A stretch of 5,468 nucleotides of DNA from Pseudolabrys sp. (GCA_019246455.1 JAFAQJ010000252.1:1-5468); one strand, 5' to 3'; shown: positions 1 to 5,468, counted from the stretch's first letter. The notes: generated by a model from the sequence alone, not told the origin. Numbers and translations: made by a program.

Positions 1-36
1 TCAAAATCCGCTGCCTTACCACTTGGCTACGCCCCA
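1..36 (-). tRNA. tRNA-Gln (anticodon TTG), 5' half, cut by window edge
   Basis: Read on the minus strand from 36 down to 1, the sequence folds as the first half of a tRNA. It has a 7-nt acceptor strand TGGGGCG (36-30), the TA linker, a D arm with GCC/GGC stem (27-25 and 15-13) around an AAGTGGTAA loop, then the 5' strand of the anticodon stem GCGGA (11-7) and the loop TTTTGA. The anticodon TTG (4-2) reads the glutamine codon CAA. The leading U, which would make a weak or unpaired first acceptor position, is typical of bacterial tRNA-Gln. The 3' strand of the anticodon stem, the T arm and the acceptor 3' strand lie beyond the left edge, so the gene is partial by truncation of the window and not by decay. 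It is transcribed away from the acyl-CoA dehydrogenase gene. Confidence 0.93.
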
Positions 37-108
37 AAACGCGAGGAAATGTGGCTGGCGACCGATACGGCCGGATAGGCGGTGGGACCATAGCGGCGGC
101 CCCGCCCC

Positions 109-142
109 CGATCAAATGCCCCCAAGATCGTCGCTTTGATCG
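109..142. repeat. Perfect 8-bp inverted repeat, possible operator
   Basis: The arms CGATCAAA (109-116) and TTTGATCG (135-142) are exact reverse complements separated by 18 nt, so the arm centres are 26 bp apart, about two and a half helical turns. The right arm covers the putative -35 hexamer of the acyl-CoA dehydrogenase promoter (136-141), the place where a repressor dimer would act. Regulators of fatty-acid catabolism (TetR- and GntR-family types) often bind such symmetric sites, but no regulator gene is present in this window, so the operator role is inference. An 18-nt loop makes an RNA hairpin less attractive. Confidence 0.4.
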
Positions 143-163
143 CCCTATGCCGCCCGCTAGATT
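136..163 (+). promoter_or_regulatory. Candidate sigma-70-type promoter for the acyl-CoA dehydrogenase gene
   Basis: A -35-like TTGATC (136-141) and a -10-like TAGATT (158-163) are separated by 16 nt, and the next start codon begins at 170. With a usual 6-7 nt discriminator, transcription would begin at or next to the A of that ATG, giving a leaderless message. This fits the lack of any Shine-Dalgarno-like purine run in the bases before the ATG, which read GCGGCC. Both hexamers are imperfect and the match was judged by eye. Confidence 0.35.
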
Positions 164-169
164 GCGGCC

Positions 170-1894
170 ATGCCTTACTGTGCGCCCGTTTCCGACATCG
201 CCTTTACCCTCAAGCACTCCGCCGCGTTCAATCGCGCCTTGGCTGACGGCATTTACGGCGACCTTGATGAGGCCACGGTCGATGCAGTGCTGGAGGAGGC
301 CGGCAAATTTGCAACCGACGTAATCGCGCCGCTCAACCGGGTCGGCGATCAATTCGGCACGCCATTCAAGGACGGCAAAGTCACGATGCCGCCGGGCTGG
401 AAAGAGGCCTATACGAACTGGGCTGCGGCCGGCTGGAACGGGCTCGCCGGTCCCGCCGCGTTCGGCGGCCAGGAACTGCCGCAAGCGCTCAACGCCGCCT
501 GCATCGAGATGTGGCATTCCGGCTCGAACGCTTTCTGCATCGGCCCGGTGCTGACGATGGCGGCCGTCGACGCACTTCACGCGTATGGCAGCGCCGAGCT
601 CAAACAAGAATACCTCGGCAAACTGGTGAGCGGCGAATGGATGGGCACAATGCAGCTCACCGAGCCGCAAGCCGGCTCTGACGTCGGCGCGTTGCGCACC
701 AAAGCGGAGCGCGCCGGCGATGGCACCTATCGCATCTTTGGGCAGAAGATCTTCATCACTTACGGCGAACACGATCTCACTGACAACATCATCCATTTCG
801 TCCTGGCGCGATTGCCGGATGCGCCACCCGGAACCAAGGGTATTTCGCTCTTTCTGGTCCCGAAGTTTTTGCCGGATGGAACGCGCAATGACGTGCTTGC
901 GCATTCAGTCGAACACAAAATGGGCATCCATGCCTCGCCGACCTGCACGATGGTCTACGGCGATCAGGGTGGCGCGGTCGGCTATCTGATCGGCGAAGAG
1001 CACAAAGGCATGATGTGCATGTTCACGATGATGAATCGTGCGCGCCTCGCCGTTGGCCTACAGGGCGTCGGCATCGCCGAGCTTGCGACCCAACAGGCGC
1101 TGGCCTACGCGCGCGATCGCAAACAGGGGCCCCAACCGATCGTCGATTATCCCGACGTTCAACGCATGTTGCTGACGATGCGCGCCCTCACCCACGCCGC
1201 ACGCGCGATTTGCTATGCCACCGGCGTCGCCATTGATCGCGCCGAGCGCTCCAAAACAGATTCTGAACGCAAGGCGGCGCACGATCGCGCGTCGCTGCTG
1301 ACGCCGGTCGCCAAGGCGTTTTCGACCGACATCGGCGTCGAAGTCGCTTCCCTCGGCGTGCAAGTGCACGGCGGCATGGGTTTCATCGAGGAAACCGGCG
1401 CGGCGCAGCATTATCGTGACAGCCGTATTGCCGCGATTTATGAGGGCACCAACGGCATCCAGGCGCTCGACCTCGTCACGCGCAAGGTGCCGCTCGAAGG
1501 CGGCAAGACGGCGGGTCTCTATCTCCACGAATTGCGCGGCATCGTCGGCAAGGTCAAAGCGGCTAACGATCCGGCATTAGGCGAGACCGGCGCCCGGCTT
1601 TCTGACGCCGTCGAAAGCCTCGATCGCGCGACACAATGGGTGTTGGCGCAAAAATCATCACCAGCCGCACTCGCCGGGGCAACGCCTTATTTGCGTCTGT
1701 TCGGCACCACGGTTGGCGGCTGCATGTTGGCCGACGACGCGCTCGCATCGTTGCGCAATAACGGCAGCGCGGGCCGCGTAGCGCTGGCGCGTTTCTTCGC
1801 CGAAAATATCGCGGTGCAGGCGGCCGCACTCGAACGGAGCGTCACCGAAGGCGGTGCAAGCGTTTTGCAAGCCGAAGCGGCACTGGCGGTTTGA
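170..1894 (+). CDS. Acyl-CoA dehydrogenase, long form with C-terminal extension (DmdC-like)
   Basis: This FAD-dependent cytoplasmic enzyme should introduce a trans-2 double bond into an acyl-CoA and pass electrons to electron-transfer flavoprotein. At 574 aa it is longer than the ~380-aa classical dehydrogenases and belongs to the ~590-aa group that includes 3-methylmercaptopropionyl-CoA dehydrogenases. The N-terminal MPYCAPVSDIAFTL is typical of that group and supports this ATG, although no ribosome-binding site precedes it. The flavin-contacting motif LTEPQAGSD spans residues 163-171, the helical-domain signature QVHGGMGF starts at Q398, and the likely catalytic base is Glu425 in IYEGTNGIQ. 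The residues after about 450 form the extra helical C-terminal domain of the group. It is first in a plus-strand run of four genes. Family membership is very secure. The substrate (medium/long-chain, branched or methylthio acyl-CoA) cannot be chosen from sequence, so dmdC is not assigned. Confidence 0.96.
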   Translation: MPYCAPVSDIAFTLKHSAAFNRALADGIYGDLDEATVDAVLEEAGKFATDVIAPLNRVGDQFGTPFKDGKVTMPPGWKEAYTNWAAAGWNGLAGPAAFGGQELPQALNAACIEMWHSGSNAFCIGPVLTMAAVDALHAYGSAELKQEYLGKLVSGEWMGTMQLTEPQAGSDVGALRTKAERAGDGTYRIFGQKIFITYGEHDLTDNIIHFVLARLPDAPPGTKGISLFLVPKFLPDGTRNDVLAHSVEHKMGIHASPTCTMVYGDQGGAVGYLIGEEHKGMMCMFTMMNRARLAVGLQGVGIAELATQQALAYARDRKQGPQPIVDYPDVQRMLLTMRALTHAARAICYATGVAIDRAERSKTDSERKAAHDRASLLTPVAKAFSTDIGVEVASLGVQVHGGMGFIEETGAAQHYRDSRIAAIYEGTNGIQALDLVTRKVPLEGGKTAGLYLHELRGIVGKVKAANDPALGETGARLSDAVESLDRATQWVLAQKSSPAALAGATPYLRLFGTTVGGCMLADDALASLRNNGSAGRVALARFFAENIAVQAAALERSVTEGGASVLQAEAALAV

Positions 1895-1902
1895 TCGGCG
1901 CT

Positions 1903-1907
1903 GGGAG
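1903..1907 (+). promoter_or_regulatory. Ribosome-binding site pointing to ATG 1915, not GTG 1949
   Basis: GGGAG at 1903-1907 lies 7 nt before the ATG at 1915, which is ideal spacing. That ATG is in a different frame from the VOC-domain reading frame that opens shortly after, and its own frame stops at a TGA at 2050-2052 after 45 codons. The site is therefore evidence about the true start of the VOC gene and for a one-base frame disruption just after it. Confidence 0.55.
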
Positions 1908-1948
1908 ACGGATCATGGTCAATTCTCGAGCATGCGACGACGCTCGAA

Positions 1949-2281
1949 GTGAAGGACGTCGTCGCCAGCGAGATTTTCTACCGCGAGAAGCTCGGCTTTC
2001 GGCCGGACCATTTCTACGGCGAGCCGCCGACCTTCTGTATCTGCAGTCGTGACACGGTCACGGTTTTCCTTGACAAGACGCGCACCAACCCGCGAGCGAC
2101 GCCCCTTAACCAGTATTGGGCGCTCTATATCTATGTCGATGCCTTTGCGGCCGAATTCACGGGGCGCGGCGTGACGTTCGATCGCGAGATCGAAGATCAA
2201 CACTATGGTTGCTACGATTTCGACCTGCGCGATCCCGATGGACACCTCATTGGCATCGGGCAGGAACTAGCGAAGGGGTGA
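1949..2281 (+). CDS. VOC-superfamily (glyoxalase/bleomycin-resistance/dioxygenase fold) protein, 5' end probably frameshifted
   Basis: The open frame from GTG 1949 gives 110 aa containing the alpha-1 segment SEIFYREKLGF, the second-module strand YWALYIYVDAF and the terminal module FDLRDPDGHLIGIG, the hallmarks of a small one-domain VOC protein. The frame stays open upstream to the stop at 1892-1894 and encodes ILEHATTLEVKD directly before the GTG, which is the expected first beta strand with its conserved His. Translation from the GTG would lose that strand. The well-placed ATG 1915 with GGGAG is one base out of frame. Removing one base near 1921 (the AA of GTCAATT) would give a normal 121-aa protein starting MVILEHATTLEV. 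Other reconciliations are a rare start such as ATT 1922 or CTG 1901. The specific reaction is unknown because VOC proteins include lyases, isomerases, dioxygenases and drug-binding proteins. It is tightly coupled to the SDR gene downstream. Confidence 0.8.
   Translation: MKDVVASEIFYREKLGFRPDHFYGEPPTFCICSRDTVTVFLDKTRTNPRATPLNQYWALYIYVDAFAAEFTGRGVTFDREIEDQHYGCYDFDLRDPDGHLIGIGQELAKG
2272..2278 (+). promoter_or_regulatory. Ribosome-binding site of the HSDL2-like SDR, inside the VOC gene end
   Basis: GAAGGGG (2272-2278) lies in the last codons of the VOC gene, 6 nt before the SDR ATG at 2285. With the VOC stop at 2279-2281, only 3 nt separate the genes, so translational coupling is likely. Confidence 0.6.
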
Positions 2282-2284
2282 GGC

Positions 2285-3145
2285 ATGTCACTCAAAGGCA
2301 AAACGCTGTTCATCACCGGGGCCTCACGCGGCATTGGGCTCGCTATCGCGCTCCGCGCGGCGCGTGATGGCGCCAACGTCGCGATTGCCGCCAAGACAAC
2401 GGAGCCGCATCCCAAGCTCGAAGGCACGATCTACACCGCGGCTGACGCCATCGCTAAAGCCGGGGGCGAAGCGCTACCGCTCGCGGTCGACATCCGCGAC
2501 GAGGCCGCGGTCAAAGAGGCAATCGAGAAAACCACCGCGACGTTCGGTGGAATCGACATAGTCGTCAATAATGCCAGCGCCATCTCGCTGATGCCTGTCG
2601 CGCGAACCGATATGAAGCGTTTCGACTTGATGCATGGCGTCAATGCGCGCGGCACGTTCCTGGTGTCGAAATACGCGATCCCGCATCTGTTGAAAGCAAA
2701 ACAGCCTCACATCTTGATGCTATCGCCGCCGCTCGATATGCAAGAGAAGTGGTTTGCGCCGTCGACCGCCTACACGATGGCAAAATTCGGCATGAGCATG
2801 GTTGCGCTCGGCCTCACCGGCGAGTTGCGCGGCAAGGTCGCGGTCAATGCACTATGGCCACGCACGACCATCGCCACCGCCGCGATTAAGAATATCCTGG
2901 GCGGCGAGACCATGATGCGAATGTCGCGCAAGCCCGACATCCTTGCCGATGCCGCCTGGGCCGTGTTCCAGAAAGGACCTGACTTTACCGGCCATTTCCT
3001 GATCGACGACACCTTTCTCGCCGCCGAGGGCGTCACGGATTTCGACAAATACCGCCTCGATCCAAGCCAGCCGCTGCAGATCGACATTTTCATGCCCGAC
3101 GATATCCCGCTGCCGCATGGCGTGCGGATGAGCCCAAAAGGCTGA
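2285..3145 (+). CDS. SDR-family oxidoreductase, HSDL2-like
   Basis: This is a cytoplasmic NAD(P)(H)-dependent dehydrogenase/reductase of 286 aa. It has the Rossmann motif TGASRGIG (11-18), Asp69 for the adenine ring, NNAS (95-98), Asn120, Ser147 and the catalytic pair Tyr163/Lys167 in YTMAK. Lys37 near the end of beta-2, plus Arg15, suggests NADP(H). The segments NALWPRTTIATAA and MSRKPDILADAAW resemble the SDR domain of eukaryotic hydroxysteroid dehydrogenase-like protein 2, in place of the PG motif of ordinary SDRs. The SCP2 lipid-binding domain found at the C-terminus of animal HSDL2 is absent, as is usual in bacterial members. The tail after about residue 245 is an extra family-type segment. 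The start is supported by a good ribosome-binding site and the MSLKGKTLFITGASRG beginning. Its place after an acyl-CoA dehydrogenase suggests a lipid or acyl substrate. The substrate itself is unknown. Confidence 0.93.
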   Translation: MSLKGKTLFITGASRGIGLAIALRAARDGANVAIAAKTTEPHPKLEGTIYTAADAIAKAGGEALPLAVDIRDEAAVKEAIEKTTATFGGIDIVVNNASAISLMPVARTDMKRFDLMHGVNARGTFLVSKYAIPHLLKAKQPHILMLSPPLDMQEKWFAPSTAYTMAKFGMSMVALGLTGELRGKVAVNALWPRTTIATAAIKNILGGETMMRMSRKPDILADAAWAVFQKGPDFTGHFLIDDTFLAAEGVTDFDKYRLDPSQPLQIDIFMPDDIPLPHGVRMSPKG

Positions 3146-3186
3146 AGCAGCTTCCTTTAGACGCGCCGAATGGCTAAGTGTCGATA

Positions 3187-4116
3187 ATGTCCACGCTTCT
3201 CGTCAGCCATCCTGCTTGCCTCAACCATGTTGTCCCGGCGGGTCACCCGGAGCGGCCGGACCGCATCCGCGCGGTCGAGCAAGCATTGGAAGCGGAAAAA
3301 TTTCAATCGCTCGGCCGCGTCCAAGCGCCGATGGCGCCGCTCGAAACCATCGCGCTCGCCCATCCCCTCGATTATGTCGAGCAAATCCGCGATGTCGCTC
3401 CACGTGAAGGTTTGGTGCGCATCGACGCAGACACCGCAATGTCGCCGGGCAGCTTCGAGGCGGCTCTGCGTTGCGCCGGCGGCGCCGTGCTGGCGGTCGA
3501 TGAAGTCATGACCGGCAAGGCGCAAAATGCGTTCGTCGCGACGCGCCCGCCCGGACATCATGCCGAAACGGCACGACCAATGGGTTTCTGTCTATTCAAT
3601 AATGCTGCGGTCGCCGCTCGCCACGCGCAGAAAACGCATGGCATCGACCGTGTCGCGATCGTCGATTTCGACGTGCACCACGGCAATGGCTCGCAGGACA
3701 TTTTCTGGGCGGACAAAACCGTGATGTATTGCTCGACGCATGAGATGCCGCTCTACCCCGGCACCGGATCGATTACCGAGCGCGGCGAACGCAACACCAT
3801 CGTCAACGCGCCGTTGCGGGCTGGCGATGGCGGCGAGCAGTTCCACGAAGCGATGGAGACCGTGATCCTGCCTCGTGTCGACGGATTCAAGCCGGAGCTC
3901 ATCATCATCTCGGCCGGGTTCGACGCGCACACGCGCGATCCGCTGGCTAATCTCAATTTCGTCGAAGCCGACTACGCTTGGGTCACGCGCAAATTGATGG
4001 ATGCCGCCGACGTCAGCGCGCAAGGCCGTATCGTCTCACTGCTCGAAGGTGGCTATGATCTGCAGGGCCTCGCTAATTCGGTCGCGGCCCACGTCGATGC
4101 CTTGATGCACGGCTAG
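3187..4116 (+). CDS. Histone deacetylase-family zinc amidohydrolase (bacterial class II HDAC-like)
   Basis: This 309-aa protein spans the whole arginase/deacetylase fold and should hydrolyse an acyl-amide bond. The N-terminal HPERPDRIRAVEQAL is typical. Active-site elements are complete: the His pair in RPPGHHAE (H124, H125), zinc ligands D162 and H164 in DFDVHHGNG, the third ligand D246 in SAGFDAH, and the transition-state Tyr290 in LEGGYD. STHEMPLYPGTG is the class II/acetylpolyamine-hydrolase-type loop. Physiological substrates of bacterial members may be acetyl-polyamines, acetyl-lysine proteins or small amides, so a chromatin role is not implied. I chose ATG 3187 because MSTLLVSHPAC fits family N-termini. 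GTG 3178, directly after an in-frame TAA, would add three residues. Neither has a strong ribosome-binding site. It lies 41 nt after the SDR gene and converges with the next gene. Confidence 0.95.
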   Translation: MSTLLVSHPACLNHVVPAGHPERPDRIRAVEQALEAEKFQSLGRVQAPMAPLETIALAHPLDYVEQIRDVAPREGLVRIDADTAMSPGSFEAALRCAGGAVLAVDEVMTGKAQNAFVATRPPGHHAETARPMGFCLFNNAAVAARHAQKTHGIDRVAIVDFDVHHGNGSQDIFWADKTVMYCSTHEMPLYPGTGSITERGERNTIVNAPLRAGDGGEQFHEAMETVILPRVDGFKPELIIISAGFDAHTRDPLANLNFVEADYAWVTRKLMDAADVSAQGRIVSLLEGGYDLQGLANSVAAHVDALMHG

Positions 4117-4137
4117 CGCTGGGCTCGTTCCTAGCGC
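4113..4137. repeat. Direct repeat CTAGCGC spanning two convergent stop codons
   Basis: CTAGCGC occurs at 4113-4119 and 4131-4137. The first copy contains the plus-strand TAG stop of the amidohydrolase (4114-4116), and the second contains, as CTA (4131-4133), the TAG stop of the minus-strand SDR. The genes are 14 nt apart and no stem with a T tract is present, so there is no visible intrinsic terminator between them. The repeat may be chance. Confidence 0.5.
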
Positions 4138-4856
4138 GCGGTCAGGCCGCCATCGATCGGGAAATCCGCGCCGGTCACGAACGCCGATTCGTCGGACAGG
4201 AGATAGGTGCAGAGCGACGCGACCTCGGCTGGCTGACCGATGCGGCCGAGCGGGATGTCGTTCGTCAATTTCTGATGCACCAGCTCCGGTCGCTTGGTCG
4301 AGTTGGCGATATCGTCGACCATCGCGCCTTCGATAAAGGCCGGGCAAATGGCGTTACAGCGGACCGACGGCTTATAACGCGCGCCCGCAAGCGCTACCGA
4401 CTTCGATAGCAGTGAGACGCCCCCCTTCGATGCGCTGTAGGCAACCAGATTGTAGCCACCGATCAGCGCCAGCACCGACGATAGATTGACGATCGAACCG
4501 CCCTTCTTGCGCAATAGCGGGAACGCGTATTTGCAACCGAGAAACGTGCCATCAAGGTTGATCGATATCACGCGACGCCAGTCCTCGAATTCGATACGCT
4601 CGATGGTCCCGACCTTCACGATGCCCGCGGCGTTGACCAGCCCGTCGAGACGCTGGTTCTGCTTCTCGACATCGGCCATCACGCGCTTCCAGTCCGCCTC
4701 CGACGTCACGTCGAGCGCATGATGTACGCCCGGGCCGAACTTCACATCGGTCGCAATCGCAGTGCCGCCGGCTTCGGTCACCGCCGCTGTAATAGCCGAG
4801 CCGATGGCACCCGCCGCCCCTGTGATCAGCACGATTTTTCCGTCGAGCTGCGCCAT
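4131..4856 (-). CDS. SDR-family oxidoreductase, classical NAD-type
   Basis: This 241-aa classical short-chain dehydrogenase/reductase interconverts an alcohol and a carbonyl group in the cytoplasm. It shows TGAAGAIG (12-19), Asp37 closing beta-2 (ATDV), which favours NAD(H) over NADP(H), Asp49 in ALDV, NAAG (75-78), and the tetrad Asn100, Ser127, Tyr140 and Lys144 (YSASK). CPAFIEGAMV takes the place of the usual PG-x-x-x-T region. The C-terminal end ESAFVTGADFPIDGGLTAR is the standard ending of the family, so the protein is full length. The frame extends 21 codons further upstream, but MAQLDGKIVLITG at 4856 is the natural start; the upstream extension is basic, low in similarity, and contains the ribosome-binding site. 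Relatives act on hydroxysteroids, cyclic alcohols and 3-hydroxyacyl compounds. No substrate can be assigned. It is divergent from the SDR at 4919. Confidence 0.94.
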   Translation of the reverse strand: MAQLDGKIVLITGAAGAIGSAITAAVTEAGGTAIATDVKFGPGVHHALDVTSEADWKRVMADVEKQNQRLDGLVNAAGIVKVGTIERIEFEDWRRVISINLDGTFLGCKYAFPLLRKKGGSIVNLSSVLALIGGYNLVAYSASKGGVSLLSKSVALAGARYKPSVRCNAICPAFIEGAMVDDIANSTKRPELVHQKLTNDIPLGRIGQPAEVASLCTYLLSDESAFVTGADFPIDGGLTAR

Positions 4857-4869
4857 GTTGCTTCTTGCT

Positions 4870-4875
4870 CTCCTT
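4870..4875 (-). promoter_or_regulatory. Ribosome-binding site of the minus-strand SDR
   Basis: The minus strand reads AAGGAG over 4875-4870, ending 13 nt before the ATG at 4856. The spacing is longer than ideal, but it is the only strong Shine-Dalgarno sequence here. It lies within the upstream extension of the frame, which argues for the internal ATG over the more distal one at 4919. Confidence 0.5.
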
Positions 4876-4896
4876 TTTCGGGCGGACCATCGTGTA

Positions 4897-4917
4897 GCCC
4901 GGAACATTTGGCCGGGC
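4897..4917. repeat. GC-only inverted repeat next to the start codon of the last SDR
   Basis: The arms GCCCGG (4897-4902) and CCGGGC (4912-4917) are perfect complements around a 9-nt centre, AACATTTGG. The right arm ends one base before the ATG at 4919 and occupies the position where a ribosome-binding site would be. In RNA it could form a short stable hairpin masking the start. In DNA it could be a dimeric regulator site in the shared 62-nt divergent promoter region. No clear -35/-10 pair is visible on either strand here. Confidence 0.45.
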
Positions 4918-4918
4918 A

Positions 4919-5468
4919 ATGCAACCAGTCGCTTTGATTACCGGGGCTTCATCAGGTATCGGCGCCGAGCTGGCTCGCGTTTTCGCGGGACACGGTCACC
5001 TCGCCGTTTTGACCGCGCGCCGCGAAACGCAGTTGAAGAAGCTGGCGCAGGATATCGCTGCATCTGGCGCACAACAGCCGCAAATCATAGTCGCCGACCT
5101 AGAAACTCCGGGCAGCATCGATCGTCTTGCTACGACTCTAGCCGAACGTGGTCTTGAACCCGCATTTGTCGTCAATAATGCCGGCTATGGACTCGCAGGC
5201 GCCGCAACCTCGCTCGATCTCGCTGCACAGTTGCGCATGATTGATCTCAACATGCGAGCGCTTACCGATCTGTCACTCCGCTTCGTCGACAGCCTCGAGC
5301 GACATCGCGGCGGTATTCTCAATGTCGCGTCGATCGCCGGCTTTCTGCCCGGCCCCGGTCTCGCCGTCTACCACGCCAGCAAGGCCTATGTGATTTCGCT
5401 GAGCGAAGCGCTGCACGCCGAACTCAGGCCGCGCGGCATTCGCGTCAGCACACTGTGTCCCGGTCCGG
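4919..5468 (+). CDS. SDR-family oxidoreductase, DltE/COG0300-like NADP-type, 3' end beyond window
   Basis: The frame opens at ATG 4919 and runs without a stop to the window edge, giving 183 residues of a protein that in this family is usually about 250-270 aa. It begins MQPVALITGASSGIG (TGASSGIG at 8-15). Arg34-Arg35 after beta-2 (LTARRETQL) indicate NADP(H). Asp59 or nearby in VADLE would hold the adenine, NNAG is at 86-89, and the catalytic residues Asn111, Ser138, Tyr151 and Lys155 (YHASK) are all present. LCPGP at the edge is the start of the PG loop. An in-frame TAG at 4895-4897 and no other start codon between it and the ATG fix the start. The ribosome-binding site is weak or absent. 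It differs in subfamily and cofactor preference from both other SDRs in the window, so it is not a recent duplicate. Substrate unknown. Confidence 0.93.
   Translation, partial: MQPVALITGASSGIGAELARVFAGHGHLAVLTARRETQLKKLAQDIAASGAQQPQIIVADLETPGSIDRLATTLAERGLEPAFVVNNAGYGLAGAATSLDLAAQLRMIDLNMRALTDLSLRFVDSLERHRGGILNVASIAGFLPGPGLAVYHASKAYVISLSEALHAELRPRGIRVSTLCPGP

Noticed and set aside
1..170. tRNA-Gln as an attachment site for an integrated element
   Set aside because: Integration normally uses the 3' part of a tRNA, which is outside the window. The sequence here adjoins the 5' end and carries housekeeping-type genes with no integrase or second tRNA fragment.
51..323. 90-codon plus-strand frame overlapping the spacer and the start of the acyl-CoA dehydrogenase
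   Set aside because: It is proline/arginine-rich low-complexity translation in another frame, and the dehydrogenase frame explains the shared part.
1058..1528. 156-codon open frame on the minus strand within the acyl-CoA dehydrogenase gene
   Set aside because: It lies opposite a strongly conserved coding sequence, has an Arg/Ala/Asp-rich composition typical of GC-rich antisense frames, and shows no recognisable domain or ribosome-binding site.
170..1894. Assignment as dmdC (methylmercaptopropionyl-CoA dehydrogenase)
   Set aside because: The length and C-terminal domain fit that group, but many paralogues with other substrates share them and no dmdB or dmdD neighbour is present.
3592..4023. 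143-codon minus-strand open frame inside the amidohydrolase gene
   Set aside because: It mirrors the zinc-site coding region of a clear HDAC-family gene and has no motif of its own.
4117..4130. Bidirectional intrinsic terminator between the convergent genes
   Set aside because: The sequence has only a direct repeat and short self-complementary GCGC bits. No adequate stem with a T tract is present on either strand.
4762..5157. 131-codon plus-strand frame crossing the divergent region
   Set aside because: It overlaps two SDR genes out of frame. The frame beginning at 4919 encodes the complete set of SDR motifs and is the real gene.

Overview
The window looks like ordinary chromosomal sequence from an alphaproteobacterium. 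The basis is the high GC content, the C/G-rich third codon positions, the sequence of the partial tRNA-Gln and the character of the proteins (a long acyl-CoA dehydrogenase, an HSDL2-like dehydrogenase and a bacterial class II HDAC-fold amidohydrolase). Hyphomicrobiales or Rhodospirillales relatives are plausible, but a genus cannot be named from this sequence. No transposase, integrase, phage gene, CRISPR array or toxin-antitoxin pair is visible.

Layout: positions 1-36 hold the 5' half of a tRNA-Gln(TTG) on the minus strand, cut by the window edge. A 133-nt spacer follows, with a perfect 8-bp inverted repeat and a possible promoter whose start point would fall on the first base of the next start codon. 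Four plus-strand genes then run close together (170-4116): an acyl-CoA dehydrogenase with a C-terminal extension, a small VOC/glyoxalase-fold protein with a disturbed 5' end, an HSDL2-like SDR that starts 3 nt after the VOC stop, and a zinc-dependent histone-deacetylase-family amidohydrolase. A minus-strand NAD-type SDR (4131-4856) converges on the amidohydrolase with only 14 nt between stop codons. Divergent from it across 62 nt is a third, NADP-type SDR (4919 onward) that runs off the right edge. It is incomplete because its stop lies outside the window.

Working together: the acyl-CoA dehydrogenase, VOC protein and HSDL2-like SDR look like a co-transcribed set for oxidising and reshaping an acyl-CoA or lipid-type substrate. 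The amidohydrolase may be a later gene of the same transcript or have its own promoter. The two further SDRs have different cofactor signatures and may serve related carbonyl/alcohol chemistry. The actual substrate cannot be read from sequence. I found no convincing undescribed system. The observations most worth checking are the apparent frameshift at the start of the VOC gene, the possible leaderless and repressible promoter of the acyl-CoA dehydrogenase, and the hairpin directly abutting the start codon of the last SDR.
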